Below, piece by piece: positions 8,932-21,963 of a stretch of DNA of 54,990 nt. The translations under genes and the position numbers were made by a program. The notes beneath the pieces are model-generated. The model saw only the letters and a list, made by a program, of their open reading frames with translations, had not been told where the DNA came from and searched no databases. The DNA is from Alphaproteobacteria bacterium (lineage in GTDB: Bacteria; Pseudomonadota; Alphaproteobacteria; SHVV01), in the NCBI GenBank assembly GCA_016869275.1, contig VGEO01000015.1, positions 1 to 54,990 on the forward strand, read 5' to 3'. Positions within the stretch are counted from its first letter, which is position 1. Every line of letters starts with the position of its first letter.

Positions 8932-9396
8932 TCACGCCGCCGCCCCCAGGATGTTCTTGACGATGGCCGAGGCCTTGGCGAGGTCGAGTTGCCCGGCATA
9001 GCGGGCCTTGAGCTGGGCCATGACCTTGCCCATGTCCTTGATCCCCTTGGCGCCAACTTCGGCCACCAGTTGCTTGGCGGCGTCGGCCACTTCGTTCTCC
9101 GAGAGCTGGCGCGGCAGGTATTCCTCGATGATCGCGATCTCCTCACGTTCCTGATCGGCGAGCTCGGAGCGGCCGCCTTTCTCGTAGAGTTCGATCGATT
9201 CGCGGCGCTGCCTCACCATCATTTGCAGCAGCACCAGAATCTCGTCGTCGGTGATGCCGTCGGGGCGGCCGTCGCCGCGCGCAGCGATGTCGCGGTCCTT
9301 GAGCGCGGCGAGGATCAGCCGCGTCGTCGAGACGCGGCGTTCGTCCTTGGCCCTCATCGCGGCCTTGAGGGCTTCGTTCAGCTTTTGGCGCAGCAT
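8932..9396 (-). CDS. GatB/YqeY domain protein
   Basis: A 154-residue YqeY-like protein resembling the tRNA-binding tail domain of GatB. Recognisable stretches are MLRQKLNEALKAAMRAKD, TRLILAALKDRDIAARG and the C-terminal VKNILG. The family is thought to act in tRNA-dependent amidation or tRNA handling, but its role is not proven. The start at 9396 (MLRQKLNE) matches the usual N-terminus; the frame continues 10 codons upstream. It heads the yqeY-dnaG-rpoD set. A TATAAT-like -10 at 9486-9491 on this strand may drive it, though no good -35 is visible. Confidence 0.88.
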   Translation of the reverse strand: MLRQKLNEALKAAMRAKDERRVSTTRLILAALKDRDIAARGDGRPDGITDDEILVLLQMMVRQRRESIELYEKGGRSELADQEREEIAIIEEYLPRQLSENEVADAAKQLVAEVGAKGIKDMGKVMAQLKARYAGQLDLAKASAIVKNILGAAA

Positions 9397-9511
9397 CCGG
9401 GCCCCGCTCTCTGGGAAAGGGCGCATCCTACACCCCGCGCGCCCTCGGAGGCAATTCGGGATGCTGTAGATAACTAATTGATTTTATTATAGAAACAGCC
9501 TAACGCTGGGC

Positions 9512-9540
9512 TTGACGCGAGCGCTCGAACTGCCTATTTT
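9512..9540 (+). promoter_or_regulatory. sigma70 promoter of carA
   Basis: TTGACG (9512-9517), a 17-bp spacer and TATTTT (9535-9540) form a strong sigma70-type promoter 55 bp before the carA start. It lies at the edge of a short AT-rich stretch (9465-9495) that probably also carries the divergent yqeY promoter. Confidence 0.7.
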
Positions 9541-9594
9541 CCGCGCCGACGCGCGAGCCCCTCGGCGCGCCGCCCGATCCAAGGACCCAGCCCG

Positions 9595-10782
9595 TTGCCC
9601 GACGCGAAATACGTCGCCGCCGCCGCGCCGCAAGGCCAAGCGACGGCGGTATTAGTTCTGGCCGACGGGACGGCGTTTTGGGGCAGCGGCGTCGGCGCGA
9701 CCGGCACCGCGGTCGGCGAGGTGTGCTTCAACACGTCGATGACCGGTTATCAGGAAATCCTGACCGACCCGTCCTATGCCGGCCAGATCATCGCCTTCAC
9801 CTTCCCTCACATTGGGAACGTCGGCACCAACGGCGAGGACATCGAAACCGCGACCCCGGCCGCGCGCGGCCTCGTACTGCGGGCGCGGCCGACCGATCCC
9901 TCGAACTTCCGCGCCCTCGACCCGCTCGATCGCTGGCTTGCACGTAACGGGTTGCCTGGAATCGCCGGCGTCGATTGCCGGCGGCTCACGCGCTTGATCC
10001 GCGACCGCGGGCCGCAAACCGGCGTCGTCCACCACGCGGCCGCCAGGCAGGCAATTTCGCTCGATGACCTCCTCGCGCAAGCGCGGGCGTGGCCGGGGCT
10101 CGAAGGCATGGACTTGGCGCTCGACGTCGCCTGCACCCAAACCTACGCATGGGACGAAACCCCGTGGCAGCGCGGGCACGGCTACGGCCGCCAGACCGGC
10201 CCGACCCATCGCGTGGTCGCCGTCGATTTCGGCGCCAAGCGCAACATCCTCCGCTCGCTCGCCGCCGCCGGCGCCGCCGTCACCGTGGTGCCGGCGCAGG
10301 CGAGCGCCGCCGATATCCTCCGCCACAAGCCCGACGGCGTCTTTCTCTCGAACGGCCCCGGCGATCCAGCTGCGACCGGCCGCTACGCCGTGCCGATGAT
10401 CCAGGGCGTGATCGCGGCCGGCGTACCGCTGTTCGGGATTTGCTTGGGCTTCCAGATGCTGGCGCTCGCGCTCGGCGCCAAGACCGCCAAGATGTTCCGC
10501 GGCCACCGCGGCGCCAACCATCCGGTCAAGGACCTCGCGACCGGCAAGGTCGCGATCACCAGCCAGAACCACGGCTTCATGGTCGATCCGGCGACGCTGC
10601 CGGCCGGCGTTCGCGCCACCCACCTCTCGCTCTTCGATGGCTCGCTCGAAGGCGTGGCGGTCGAGGGCCGGCCGGTGTTCGGGGTTCAGTACCACCCCGA
10701 GGCTTCGCCCGGCCCGCACGACGCCGAGGGTCACTTCGCGGCGTTCGCGGCGATGATCGCGACGCACAAGAAAAAGGCGTAG
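9595..10782 (+). CDS. carA: carbamoyl-phosphate synthase small subunit
   Basis: A 395-residue glutamine amidotransferase subunit that supplies ammonia to CarB for carbamoyl phosphate, feeding arginine and pyrimidine synthesis. The N-terminal CPSase domain (GTAVGEVCFNTSMTGYQEIL) is followed by the class I amidotransferase domain with Cys283 as nucleophile and His367/Glu369 in QYHPEASPG. The residue after CLG is Phe286, where most relatives have His (GICLGHQ); the Gln is kept. The start is a TTG with AAGGA upstream. carB follows after 179 bp that contain a toxin-antitoxin fossil. Confidence 0.96.
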   Translation: MPDAKYVAAAAPQGQATAVLVLADGTAFWGSGVGATGTAVGEVCFNTSMTGYQEILTDPSYAGQIIAFTFPHIGNVGTNGEDIETATPAARGLVLRARPTDPSNFRALDPLDRWLARNGLPGIAGVDCRRLTRLIRDRGPQTGVVHHAAARQAISLDDLLAQARAWPGLEGMDLALDVACTQTYAWDETPWQRGHGYGRQTGPTHRVVAVDFGAKRNILRSLAAAGAAVTVVPAQASAADILRHKPDGVFLSNGPGDPAATGRYAVPMIQGVIAAGVPLFGICLGFQMLALALGAKTAKMFRGHRGANHPVKDLATGKVAITSQNHGFMVDPATLPAGVRATHLSLFDGSLEGVAVEGRPVFGVQYHPEASPGPHDAEGHFAAFAAMIATHKKKA

Positions 10783-10799
10783 CGATGCCGCGATACCGG

Positions 10800-10901
10800 C
10801 TACGAAAAACGGCGAATACTACGTTCGTACTCGGCGTGGGCGCCGATCCAGAACCAGACGACGGCATCTTCCTTGAAGGCTTTGTCGAGAAGCTTGGTCA
10901 T
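10800..10901 (-). pseudogene. toxin-antitoxin fossil: antitoxin start fused to toxin end
   Basis: A 33-codon minus-strand frame reads MTKLLDKAFKE, then VVWFWIGAHAEYERSI and a stop. The first 11 residues match the start of a known small antitoxin family (MTKLLEKAF...). The rest matches the extreme C-terminus of its RelE/HigB-like toxin partner (...VWFWIGSHAEYD...). The simplest reading is that about 150 codons between the antitoxin start and the toxin end were deleted in frame. It lies antisense in the carA-carB gap. Family assignment is from recall and should be tested by homology search. Confidence 0.55.
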
Positions 10902-10961
10902 GCTCGGAACACCCGTCCAATCCGTCCGGCATTTCGAGTCCGAGCCTGAGCGGGTCGCCTG

Positions 10962-14258
<3,297 letters not shown>

Positions 14259-14296
14259 CGCCCGGTAGGGGCAAGGATTTCGTTTCTGGGTTCTCC

Positions 14297-14770
14297 ATGA
14301 ACAAAGAACCGATGACCGCCGAGGGTTATCAGCGCCTCGTCGAGGAACTCAAGCGCTTGAAGTCGGTCGAGCGGCCGGCGGTGATCAAGGCGATCGCCGA
14401 GGCGCGCGGCCACGGCGACCTGTCGGAGAACGCCGAGTATCACGCCGCCAAGGAGCGCCAGAGCTTCATCGAGTCGCGCGTCATGGAGCTCGAGACTCTG
14501 GTATCGCGGGCCGAGATCATCGACACCAGCAAACTTTCCGGCAGCGGAATCATGTTCGGCGCCACCGTCGAACTGGTCGACGAGGAAAGCGGCGAGAAAG
14601 CGACCTATCAAATCGTCGGCCAGACCGAAGGCGACATCAAAGCCGGCAAGCTCGCGATCTCATCGCCGCTCGCGCGCGCGCTGATCGGCAAGATCAAGGG
14701 CGATTCGGTCGAAGTGCGCACGCCGAAAGGCGAGAAGTACTACGAAATCCGCGCGGTTTCCTATAAGTAG
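14297..14770 (+). CDS. greA: transcript elongation factor GreA
   Basis: A 157-residue secondary-channel factor that stimulates RNA cleavage by backtracked RNA polymerase. The N-terminal coiled coil contains the acidic tip motif [20 protein letters not shown], and the C-terminal domain has [18 protein letters not shown] and [12 protein letters not shown]. All are canonical. It lies 38 bp after carB and converges with the Lrp/AsnC gene, whose stop is 16 bp away. Confidence 0.97.
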   Translation: MNKEPMTAEGYQRLVEELKRLKSVERPAVIKAIAEARGHGDLSENAEYHAAKERQSFIESRVMELETLVSRAEIIDTSKLSGSGIMFGATVELVDEESGEKATYQIVGQTEGDIKAGKLAISSPLARALIGKIKGDSVEVRTPKGEKYYEIRAVSYK

Positions 14771-14786
14771 CGCCCCGGCCCCGCGC

Positions 14787-15275
14787 TCAGCGGCCGTCGG
14801 GCAGGACTTCGATCGGAACGCCCGGCTCGAGCTTCGAGGCGCGAATGACGAGCGCGCTCTTGACGTGCGCAACATTGGGCGCGGCGGTGAGCTTGGTGGT
14901 GAGGAAGGCCTGGTAGGCATCCCAGTCGGGCGAAACCAGCTTGAGATAAAAGTCAGTCTCGCCGGCCAGCATGTAGCACTCGCGCACCATCGGCCACGAT
15001 CGCACCAGGTCCTCGAACGCGGTGAGGTCGGCCTCGGCTTGGCTGCTCAAGCCGACTTGGGCGAGAACGGTGACGCCGAAGCCGAGCTTTCCGGCGTTCA
15101 AGTCGGCGTGGTAGCCGCGGATGTAGCCGGCTTCTTCGAGGGCGCGCACCCGGCGCAGGCAAGGCGGCGCCGAAATGCCGACCCGGTGTGCCAGCTCGAC
15201 GTTGGTGATGCGACCATTCGCTTGCAGGTCGCGTAGGATTTTGCGGTCGATGGAATCGAGTTTGACCCTGGCCAA
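14787..15275 (-). CDS. Lrp/AsnC family transcriptional regulator
   Basis: A 162-residue regulator with an N-terminal winged helix-turn-helix (LDSIDRKILRDLQANGRI, VELAHRVGISAPPCLRRVRALEEAGYI) and a C-terminal RAM (ligand/oligomer) domain. It probably senses an amino acid. It is divergent from the ELM1-family gene, and the shared 99-bp region holds a GGTTA-cgt-TAACC palindrome inside a promoter spacer, a natural site for autoregulation or control of the neighbour. Confidence 0.93.
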   Translation of the reverse strand: MARVKLDSIDRKILRDLQANGRITNVELAHRVGISAPPCLRRVRALEEAGYIRGYHADLNAGKLGFGVTVLAQVGLSSQAEADLTAFEDLVRSWPMVRECYMLAGETDFYLKLVSPDWDAYQAFLTTKLTAAPNVAHVKSALVIRASKLEPGVPIEVLPDGR

Positions 15276-15308
15276 AGGCAGGCCCTCCCCTCAAGCGGCG
15301 ACACTTTT

Positions 15309-15338
15309 TTGGACGGTTACGTTAACCGAGTTTATAAC
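15309..15338 (+). promoter_or_regulatory. promoter with palindromic operator in its spacer
   Basis: TTGGAC (15309-15314) and TATAAC (15333-15338) are 18 bp apart. The palindrome GGTTA-cgt-TAACC (15315-15327) begins directly after the -35 and fills most of the spacer. A protein bound there would block RNA polymerase. On the minus strand TATAAA (15331-15336) could be the -10 for the divergent Lrp/AsnC gene, so both promoters may be under one operator. Confidence 0.55.
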
Positions 15339-15374
15339 ATTATTGCGAAAACGAGTAATGATATTTCGCACGCA

Positions 15375-16412
15375 ATGAGCCTTTACCCGCCCTCGACGAC
15401 GACCCCGGCGATGCGCGATCCGGGAACCGTGCCCCGGCGTTCGCCCGAGTCGCTCCGCGCCTGGGTGTTGAGCGACGGCAAGGCCGGCACCGAAAACCAG
15501 TGCCTCGGATTGGCCGAGGCGGTCGGCATCCCGTTCGTCGCGAAACGCCTGGCAGTGCGGGCGCCGTGGCGCCTCCTCCCGGCGGGGCTCGCCGCCCGGG
15601 TGACCGCGCCGCCGTTCGGCCACACGCTGGCGACGGCGTCCGACCGGCTCGATCCGCCATGGCCCGACCTCGTGATCGCATCCGGCCGCCAAAGCGTGCC
15701 CTACGCGGTCGCGCTGCGGCGCGCGTCGGGCGGGCAGACGTTCGTCGTGCAGGTACAGGACCCGCGCCTCGACCCGGCGTTGTTCGATCTCGTCGTGCCG
15801 CCGCACCACGATCGCCTGGCTGGCCCGAACGTCGTCCCGACCTTGGGCGCGCTTACCCGGATCACGCCGGCGCGCCTCGCCGAGGCGGCGCGCGAATTCG
15901 CGCCCGCTCTCGCCCACCTACCGCGGCCGTTGTTCGCGGTGCTGATCGGCGGGTCGAACCGGAGCTATCGCCTGACCGCGGCGGCGATGGCGGTGCTGAT
16001 CGGCGGCCTCGATATGTTGACGGCATCGGGAGCCGGCCTCGCCGTCACCGCTTCGCGCCGGACCGGGGCCGCGAACGTCGCGGTGCTCCGCGCGGCGCTC
16101 GCCCGCAAGTCCGCCGTGATCTGGGGCGGGAGCGCGCCCAACCCCTATTTCGGTTACCTCGCGCTCGCCGACGCGATCGTGGTCACCGCCGATTCGGTCT
16201 CGATGACCTCGGAGGCGTGCACGACGGGAAAGCCCGTGTACGTGGCCCCGCTCCCGGGCGGCGCCGCCAAGTTCCGCGCCTTCCACGCCGCGCTCGCCGA
16301 CGCCGGCTGCACCCGCCCGTTCACCTGGTCGATTCAACCGTTTACCCCGACGCGCCTCGATGAAACCGCGCGCGTCGCGGCGATCGTTCGGGCCCGCCTC
16401 GGCCTCGATTGA
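15375..16412 (+). CDS. mitochondrial fission ELM1 family protein
   Basis: About 345 residues matching the ELM1/DUF1022 family, common in alphaproteobacteria and plants. Seen motifs are AWVLSDGKAGTENQCLGLAE near the start, VIASGRQSVPYA, VQVQDPR, VLIGGSNRSY and a late VTADSVSMTSEAC typical of the family's GT-B-like fold. The bacterial function is unknown; a glycosyltransferase-like role has been proposed from fold. Start choice is uncertain: ATG 15375 or ATG 15411 are both possible downstream of the promoter at 15309-15338. Confidence 0.85.
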   Translation: MSLYPPSTTTPAMRDPGTVPRRSPESLRAWVLSDGKAGTENQCLGLAEAVGIPFVAKRLAVRAPWRLLPAGLAARVTAPPFGHTLATASDRLDPPWPDLVIASGRQSVPYAVALRRASGGQTFVVQVQDPRLDPALFDLVVPPHHDRLAGPNVVPTLGALTRITPARLAEAAREFAPALAHLPRPLFAVLIGGSNRSYRLTAAAMAVLIGGLDMLTASGAGLAVTASRRTGAANVAVLRAALARKSAVIWGGSAPNPYFGYLALADAIVVTADSVSMTSEACTTGKPVYVAPLPGGAAKFRAFHAALADAGCTRPFTWSIQPFTPTRLDETARVAAIVRARLGLD

Positions 16413-16419
16413 GCACCCT

Positions 16420-16447
16420 TTGCCTGGACCCGCCGCCGCTCTATAAC
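16420..16447 (+). promoter_or_regulatory. sigma70-type promoter of trxB
   Basis: TTGCCT (16420-16425), a 16-bp spacer and TATAAC (16442-16447) lie 37 bp before the trxB start, in the 72-bp gap after the ELM1-family gene. Confidence 0.5.
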
Positions 16448-16484
16448 GAAAGAGACCGTCGCCAGCCGCCGAGGAACGACCCCC

Positions 16485-17453
16485 ATGTCCGCGCGTCACC
16501 ATCGTCCGATCCTCATTCTCGGCTCCGGCCCGGCCGGGCTCACGGCCGCGATCTACACCGCGCGCGCCGCGCTCAACCCGATCCTGGTACGCGGCATGCA
16601 GCCCGGCGGGCAAATGACCATCACGACCGATGTCGAGAATTACCCGGGGTTCGCCGACGTCATCCAAGGCCCGTGGCTGATGGAGCAGATGGAAGCGCAA
16701 GCCCGCCACGTCGGTACCGAACTGGTCGACGATCTGATCGTCAAGGTCGATTTGAGCCGCCGCCCGTTCGTGTGCACGGGCGATTCGGGTACGACCTACG
16801 TGGGCGACGCGCTGATCGTCTCGACCGGCGCCAAGGCGCGCTGGCTCGGGCTGCCGAGCGAAGAGGCGTTCAAGGGCTTCGGCGTCTCGGCGTGCGCGAC
16901 CTGCGACGGGTTCTTCTTTCGCGGCAAGGAAGTGATGGTGGTGGGGGGCGGCAATACGGCGGTCGAGGAAGCGCTCTACCTCACCAATCACGCGACCAAG
17001 GTCACGCTGGTCCACCGGCGCGATTCGTTCCGTGCCGAGAAGATCATGCAGAAGCGGCTGTTCGCCAATCCCAAGGTCGAGGTGATTTGGAACCATGCCG
17101 TCGACGAGGTGCTGGGCGGCGCCGACCCCAAGTCGGTGACGGGCGTTCGCATCCGTAACGTCCAGAGCGGCGCGCCGCGCGAGCTCGAGGTCGACGGTCT
17201 GTTCGTCGCGATCGGCCACGAGCCCGAGACCAAACTGTTCAGCGGCCAGCTCGACATCGACAAGGACGGTTACATCGTGACGCGTCCCGGCTCGACCGCG
17301 ACCAGCGTGCCCGGCGTATTCGCAGCCGGCGATGTCCAGGACAAGATTTTCCGGCAAGCGGTGACCGCGGCCGGCACTGGCTGCATGGCCGCGCTCGAGG
17401 CGGCGAAGTTTCTCGCCGAAGCCGCCGTCGACCACGCCGAAGCCGCCGAGTAG
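16485..17453 (+). CDS. trxB: thioredoxin-disulfide reductase
   Basis: A 322-residue flavoprotein that uses NADPH to reduce thioredoxin. FAD-binding GSGPAG is at residues 13-18, the redox-active pair is Cys137-A-T-Cys140 in ACATCDG, the NADPH-binding glycine motif is [12 protein letters not shown], and the second FAD motif is [10 protein letters not shown] near the C-terminus. Length and layout are those of the low-molecular-weight bacterial enzyme. A LysR gene starts 18 nt downstream and may share its transcript. Confidence 0.96.
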   Translation: MSARHHRPILILGSGPAGLTAAIYTARAALNPILVRGMQPGGQMTITTDVENYPGFADVIQGPWLMEQMEAQARHVGTELVDDLIVKVDLSRRPFVCTGDSGTTYVGDALIVSTGAKARWLGLPSEEAFKGFGVSACATCDGFFFRGKEVMVVGGGNTAVEEALYLTNHATKVTLVHRRDSFRAEKIMQKRLFANPKVEVIWNHAVDEVLGGADPKSVTGVRIRNVQSGAPRELEVDGLFVAIGHEPETKLFSGQLDIDKDGYIVTRPGSTATSVPGVFAAGDVQDKIFRQAVTAAGTGCMAALEAAKFLAEAAVDHAEAAE

Positions 17454-17471
17454 CGTCCCGTCCCTCCGGCC

Positions 17472-18374
17472 ATGGACTGGGACAAGCTCCGCATCTTTCA
17501 CGCGGTCGCGCAGGCGGGGTCGTTCACCCGCGCCGGCGAGATATTGGCGCTGTCGCAGTCGGCGGTCAGCCGTCAGATCAGCGCGCTCGAAGAAAGCCTG
17601 AAGGTCCCGCTGTTCCATCGCCATGCCCGCGGTCTGATCCTGACCGAACAAGGCGAGGCGCTGTTCGAGACGGTGCACGACGTCTCCGGCAAACTCGCCA
17701 TGGCCGAAGCGATAGTCGGCGAGTCGCGCGACGAGCCGACCGGCGAGCTTCGGATCACGACGACGGTCGGATTCGGGTCTTTGTGGCTGACGCCGCGCCT
17801 AGGCGAGTTCCTCGATCGCTACCCCGACATCACCATCACGGTCTTGGTCGACGATCGCGAACTCGATCTCTCGATGCGCGAGGCCGATGTCGGCATTCGG
17901 ATGCGGGCCTCGACCCAGCCCGACCTCGTGCAGCGGCGGCTGTTTCGCATTCACCACCATCTCTATGCATCGCCGGCCTACCTGCAACGGTTCGGCGCCC
18001 CGCAGCGCTTGGCCGACCTCGACCGCAACCAGCGCCTGATCGTATGGGGCACCAACGTTCCGGCGCCGGTGCCGGAGATCAACTGGCTGCTGCACATCGA
18101 CGCCGGCCCGATCGGGATTCGCCAATCGGTGCTGAAGGTCAACAGCACCTACGGATTGCTCACGGCCGTCGAAAGCGGCGCCGGGATCGCTTCGCTTCCC
18201 GACTATTTGGCGACGCCGCTCCTCAAGGAGGGCCGCCTCACGCGCGTCCTTCCCGACGTCGAGGGCCCGGTGAACGACGCCTATTTCGTCTATCCGGAAG
18301 AGCTTCGGAACTCGAAGCGGATTGCGATCTTCCGCGAGTTCGTCCTCGGTAAGGTTGCCGAGTGGGAGTTTTGA
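17472..18374 (+). CDS. LysR family transcriptional regulator
   Basis: A 300-residue LysR regulator. The N-terminal winged helix-turn-helix (FHAVAQAGSFTRAGEILALSQ, AVSRQISALEESLKVPLFHR) is followed by a periplasmic-binding-like effector domain from about residue 90. It follows trxB by 18 nt in the same direction rather than being divergent from a target. Downstream lies a candidate small RNA gene; LysR regulators next to small RNAs are known elsewhere in alphaproteobacteria, but any link here is inference. Confidence 0.93.
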   Translation: MDWDKLRIFHAVAQAGSFTRAGEILALSQSAVSRQISALEESLKVPLFHRHARGLILTEQGEALFETVHDVSGKLAMAEAIVGESRDEPTGELRITTTVGFGSLWLTPRLGEFLDRYPDITITVLVDDRELDLSMREADVGIRMRASTQPDLVQRRLFRIHHHLYASPAYLQRFGAPQRLADLDRNQRLIVWGTNVPAPVPEINWLLHIDAGPIGIRQSVLKVNSTYGLLTAVESGAGIASLPDYLATPLLKEGRLTRVLPDVEGPVNDAYFVYPEELRNSKRIAIFREFVLGKVAEWEF

Positions 18375-18419
18375 GCAAGGGGTATGCGTATTCCGCATAT
18401 CTGGGTTGTTTAGAATCGA

Positions 18420-18449
18420 TTGGAACGCGGTAACTGGGTCACGTATAAG
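18420..18449 (+). promoter_or_regulatory. promoter of the candidate small RNA
   Basis: TTGGAA (18420-18425), an 18-bp spacer and TATAAG (18444-18449) lie 46 bp beyond the LysR stop. Transcription would start near 18456, just before the first predicted stem of the candidate RNA. Confidence 0.5.
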
Positions 18450-18455
18450 TTTTAT

Positions 18456-18594
18456 TAACGGGCGCCATTCCTACGGCGTTCGTCTCCTGATCGGGCTTAG
18501 TCGGCCCGATCTTCCGGCGAAAGCCGGATTACGTCTCCCAGACGTGAAGCCTCCCTGTTTTAACTGCCGGGCCGCAAGGCCCGGCAATTTTTTT
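18456..18594 (+). ncRNA. candidate structured small RNA with intrinsic terminator
   Basis: About 139 nt with no coding frame but five consecutive hairpins. H1: ACGGGCGCC (18458-18466) with GGCGTTCGT (18475-18483). H2: GATCGGGC (18489-18496) with GCCCGATC (18504-18511). H3: TCCGGC-GAAA-GCCGGA (18513-18528), a GNRA tetraloop. H4: ACGTCT-ccc-AGACGT (18531-18545). H5 is a terminator, TGCCGGGCC/GGCCCGGCA with seven U. A single-stranded linker (18546-18564) exposes CCUCC, complementary to ribosome-binding sites. A promoter lies directly upstream. This could be a trans-acting RNA, or a structured 3' UTR of the LysR gene. Confidence 0.6.
18565..18594 (+). terminator. Rho-independent terminator
   Basis: A perfect 9-bp stem TGCCGGGCC (18565-18573) / GGCCCGGCA (18578-18586) with a GCAA loop is followed by one A and seven T (18588-18594). 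It ends the candidate small RNA and any read-through from trxB-LysR before the groES promoter region. Confidence 0.9.
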
Positions 18595-18596
18595 CG

Positions 18597-18631
18597 GCAT
18601 AGCTACCAACGTTCGAGCGGCTTAGCTATGC
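18597..18631. repeat. 9-bp inverted repeat upstream of CIRCE
   Basis: GCATAGCTA (18597-18605) and TAGCTATGC (18623-18631) are perfect inverted copies 17 nt apart, between the small-RNA terminator and the CIRCE element. It could be a protein-binding site or a hairpin; no T run follows. Confidence 0.5.
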
Positions 18632-18670
18632 GTCGTGGCGCCTAAACCCGTCCCTTTGCGCACTTCGCTG

Positions 18671-18697
18671 CTAGCACTCTTGACAAGTGAGTGCCAG
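18671..18697. promoter_or_regulatory. CIRCE element (HrcA operator) of groESL
   Basis: CTAGCACTC, a 9-nt spacer and GAGTGCCAG match the CIRCE consensus TTAGCACTC-N9-GAGTGCTAA with changes only at the outer ends. The spacer contains TTGACA (18680-18685), a perfect sigma70 -35, so bound HrcA would cover the promoter. The matching -10 is weak (AAGACA region near 18703). Repression by HrcA and induction on heat shock is the established role of this element. Confidence 0.9.
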
Positions 18698-18745
18698 ACG
18701 CTAAGACATGCACCCAGTTCGCACCCATCAACGCGGGAGTCCCCT

Positions 18746-20754
<2,009 letters not shown>

Positions 20755-20780
20755 CCGCGCGCGGTCCTTTCGAACGACCA

Positions 20781-20811
20781 AGGGGCGGAGAATTTCTCCG
20801 CCCCTTTTTTT
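20781..20811 (+). terminator. Rho-independent terminator of groESL
   Basis: AGGGGCGGAGA (20781-20791) pairs with TCTCCGCCCCT (20795-20805) over 11 bp with a 3-nt loop and runs directly into a T tract to 20811. It lies 27 bp after the groEL stop and also faces the converging msrP gene. Confidence 0.93.
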
Positions 20812-20840
20812 CGCTGGCCCCACCGACCGATTTGCCGTGC

Positions 20841-21824
20841 CTACTTGAAGAGCGGCTCCTTCTCGCGCCCGGCATAGAGCGCGGCCACGAACTCGCCATA
20901 GCCGTTGTAAAGCTGGGTCGGAACCCGATCGCCGGAGCCGAGCAAACGCTCGGTCTTCTGGCTCCAGCGCGGGTGCGATACGTCCGGATTGACGTTGGCC
21001 CAGAAGCCGTATTCCTGCGGCTGGATCGTCTGCCAGAACGTCTTGGGCTGCTTGTCGGCGAAGCTGAAGCGGACGATCGACTTGACGTGCTTGAAGCCGT
21101 ACTTCCATGGCACCGCCAGCCGGAGCGGCGAGCCGTGCTGCTTCGCCATCGGCCGGCCATAGGCACCGGTGGCGATGAAGGCGAGGTCGTTGGTCGCTTC
21201 CTCGATCGTCAATCCGTCGACATAAGGCCACGGGTACCAGAACTGCTTCTGGCCCGGCGCAACCTTGGGGTTCATGAACGTTTCCATGACCACGAACTTG
21301 GCCGCCGACGCGGGTTTCGCCAGTTCGACCAGCGCCTTCAGCGGGAAGCCGCTCCACGGAATCGCCATCGCCCACGCCTCGACACAGCGATGCCGGTAGA
21401 GGCGCTCCTCGAGCGGCATCTTGGCGAGGAGGTCGTCGATCGCGATCTCGATTTTCTTCTCGACCAGACCGTCGATCGTGACCATCCACGGCCGGATCGG
21501 CAGCTTTTGCGCGTCCTTCCAGATCTCCTTGTGCGACCCGAATTCGTAGAAGTTGTTGTAGGTCGCGTTGACCTCGGGATCGGTGAGCGCGCGATCGAGC
21601 CTGAACGCTTCGTTCTTCTTGAACGGATAAAGCTTGGCCGAGGGATCGTCGGCCGGCGCATCGGACCCCTTGGCGGCGAGGGCGCGCGTGCTCGGTAGCC
21701 CGGCCGCCGCCAGGATCGTACCGGCGGCGAGGCCCTTCATGAGGGTGCGGCGATTCCAATACGCCGCCTCGGGTGTCGCCGCCGACTCGGGCAGTTCCCA
21801 GCCGCGGGGAATCTTGATCAGCAT
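20841..21824 (-). CDS. msrP: periplasmic methionine-sulfoxide reductase catalytic subunit MsrP
   Basis: A 327-residue molybdopterin enzyme (formerly YedY) that repairs oxidised methionine in envelope proteins. The N-terminus carries a twin-arginine signal (Arg25-Arg26 in NRRTLMKG, then a hydrophobic stretch to about residue 50). The molybdenum ligand is Cys147 in YRHRCVEAWAM. Other family stretches are NFYEFG and GSPLRLAVPWKYGFK. ATG 21824 is chosen because GGAGGT lies 7 nt upstream. The membrane haem partner MsrQ is not adjacent. The molybdenum-cofactor genes at 37.5-40.1 kb would supply its cofactor. Confidence 0.95.
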   Translation of the reverse strand: MLIKIPRGWELPESAATPEAAYWNRRTLMKGLAAGTILAAAGLPSTRALAAKGSDAPADDPSAKLYPFKKNEAFRLDRALTDPEVNATYNNFYEFGSHKEIWKDAQKLPIRPWMVTIDGLVEKKIEIAIDDLLAKMPLEERLYRHRCVEAWAMAIPWSGFPLKALVELAKPASAAKFVVMETFMNPKVAPGQKQFWYPWPYVDGLTIEEATNDLAFIATGAYGRPMAKQHGSPLRLAVPWKYGFKHVKSIVRFSFADKQPKTFWQTIQPQEYGFWANVNPDVSHPRWSQKTERLLGSGDRVPTQLYNGYGEFVAALYAGREKEPLFK

Positions 21825-21929
21825 CGGACGCACCTCCGTTGACGCACCAGACCACGTAGGCCCAGTGCCGGGCCACAACAACTCAAGAGTTCGTTATGCA
21901 TCGAAACGATATCGCGGCGGTATCCGACT

Positions 21930-21945
21930 AGACATATTTATGTCT
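21930..21945. promoter_or_regulatory. perfect palindrome at the toxin-antitoxin promoter
   Basis: AGACATA-TT-TATGTCT is a perfect 7+7 inverted repeat in an AT-rich patch 18 bp before the preferred antitoxin start. Ribbon-helix-helix antitoxins usually repress their own operon from such sites. It overlaps an alternative upstream ATG (21940), which argues for the downstream start. Confidence 0.6.
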
Positions 21946-21963
21946 GGTCGGTACGTTGCGACG

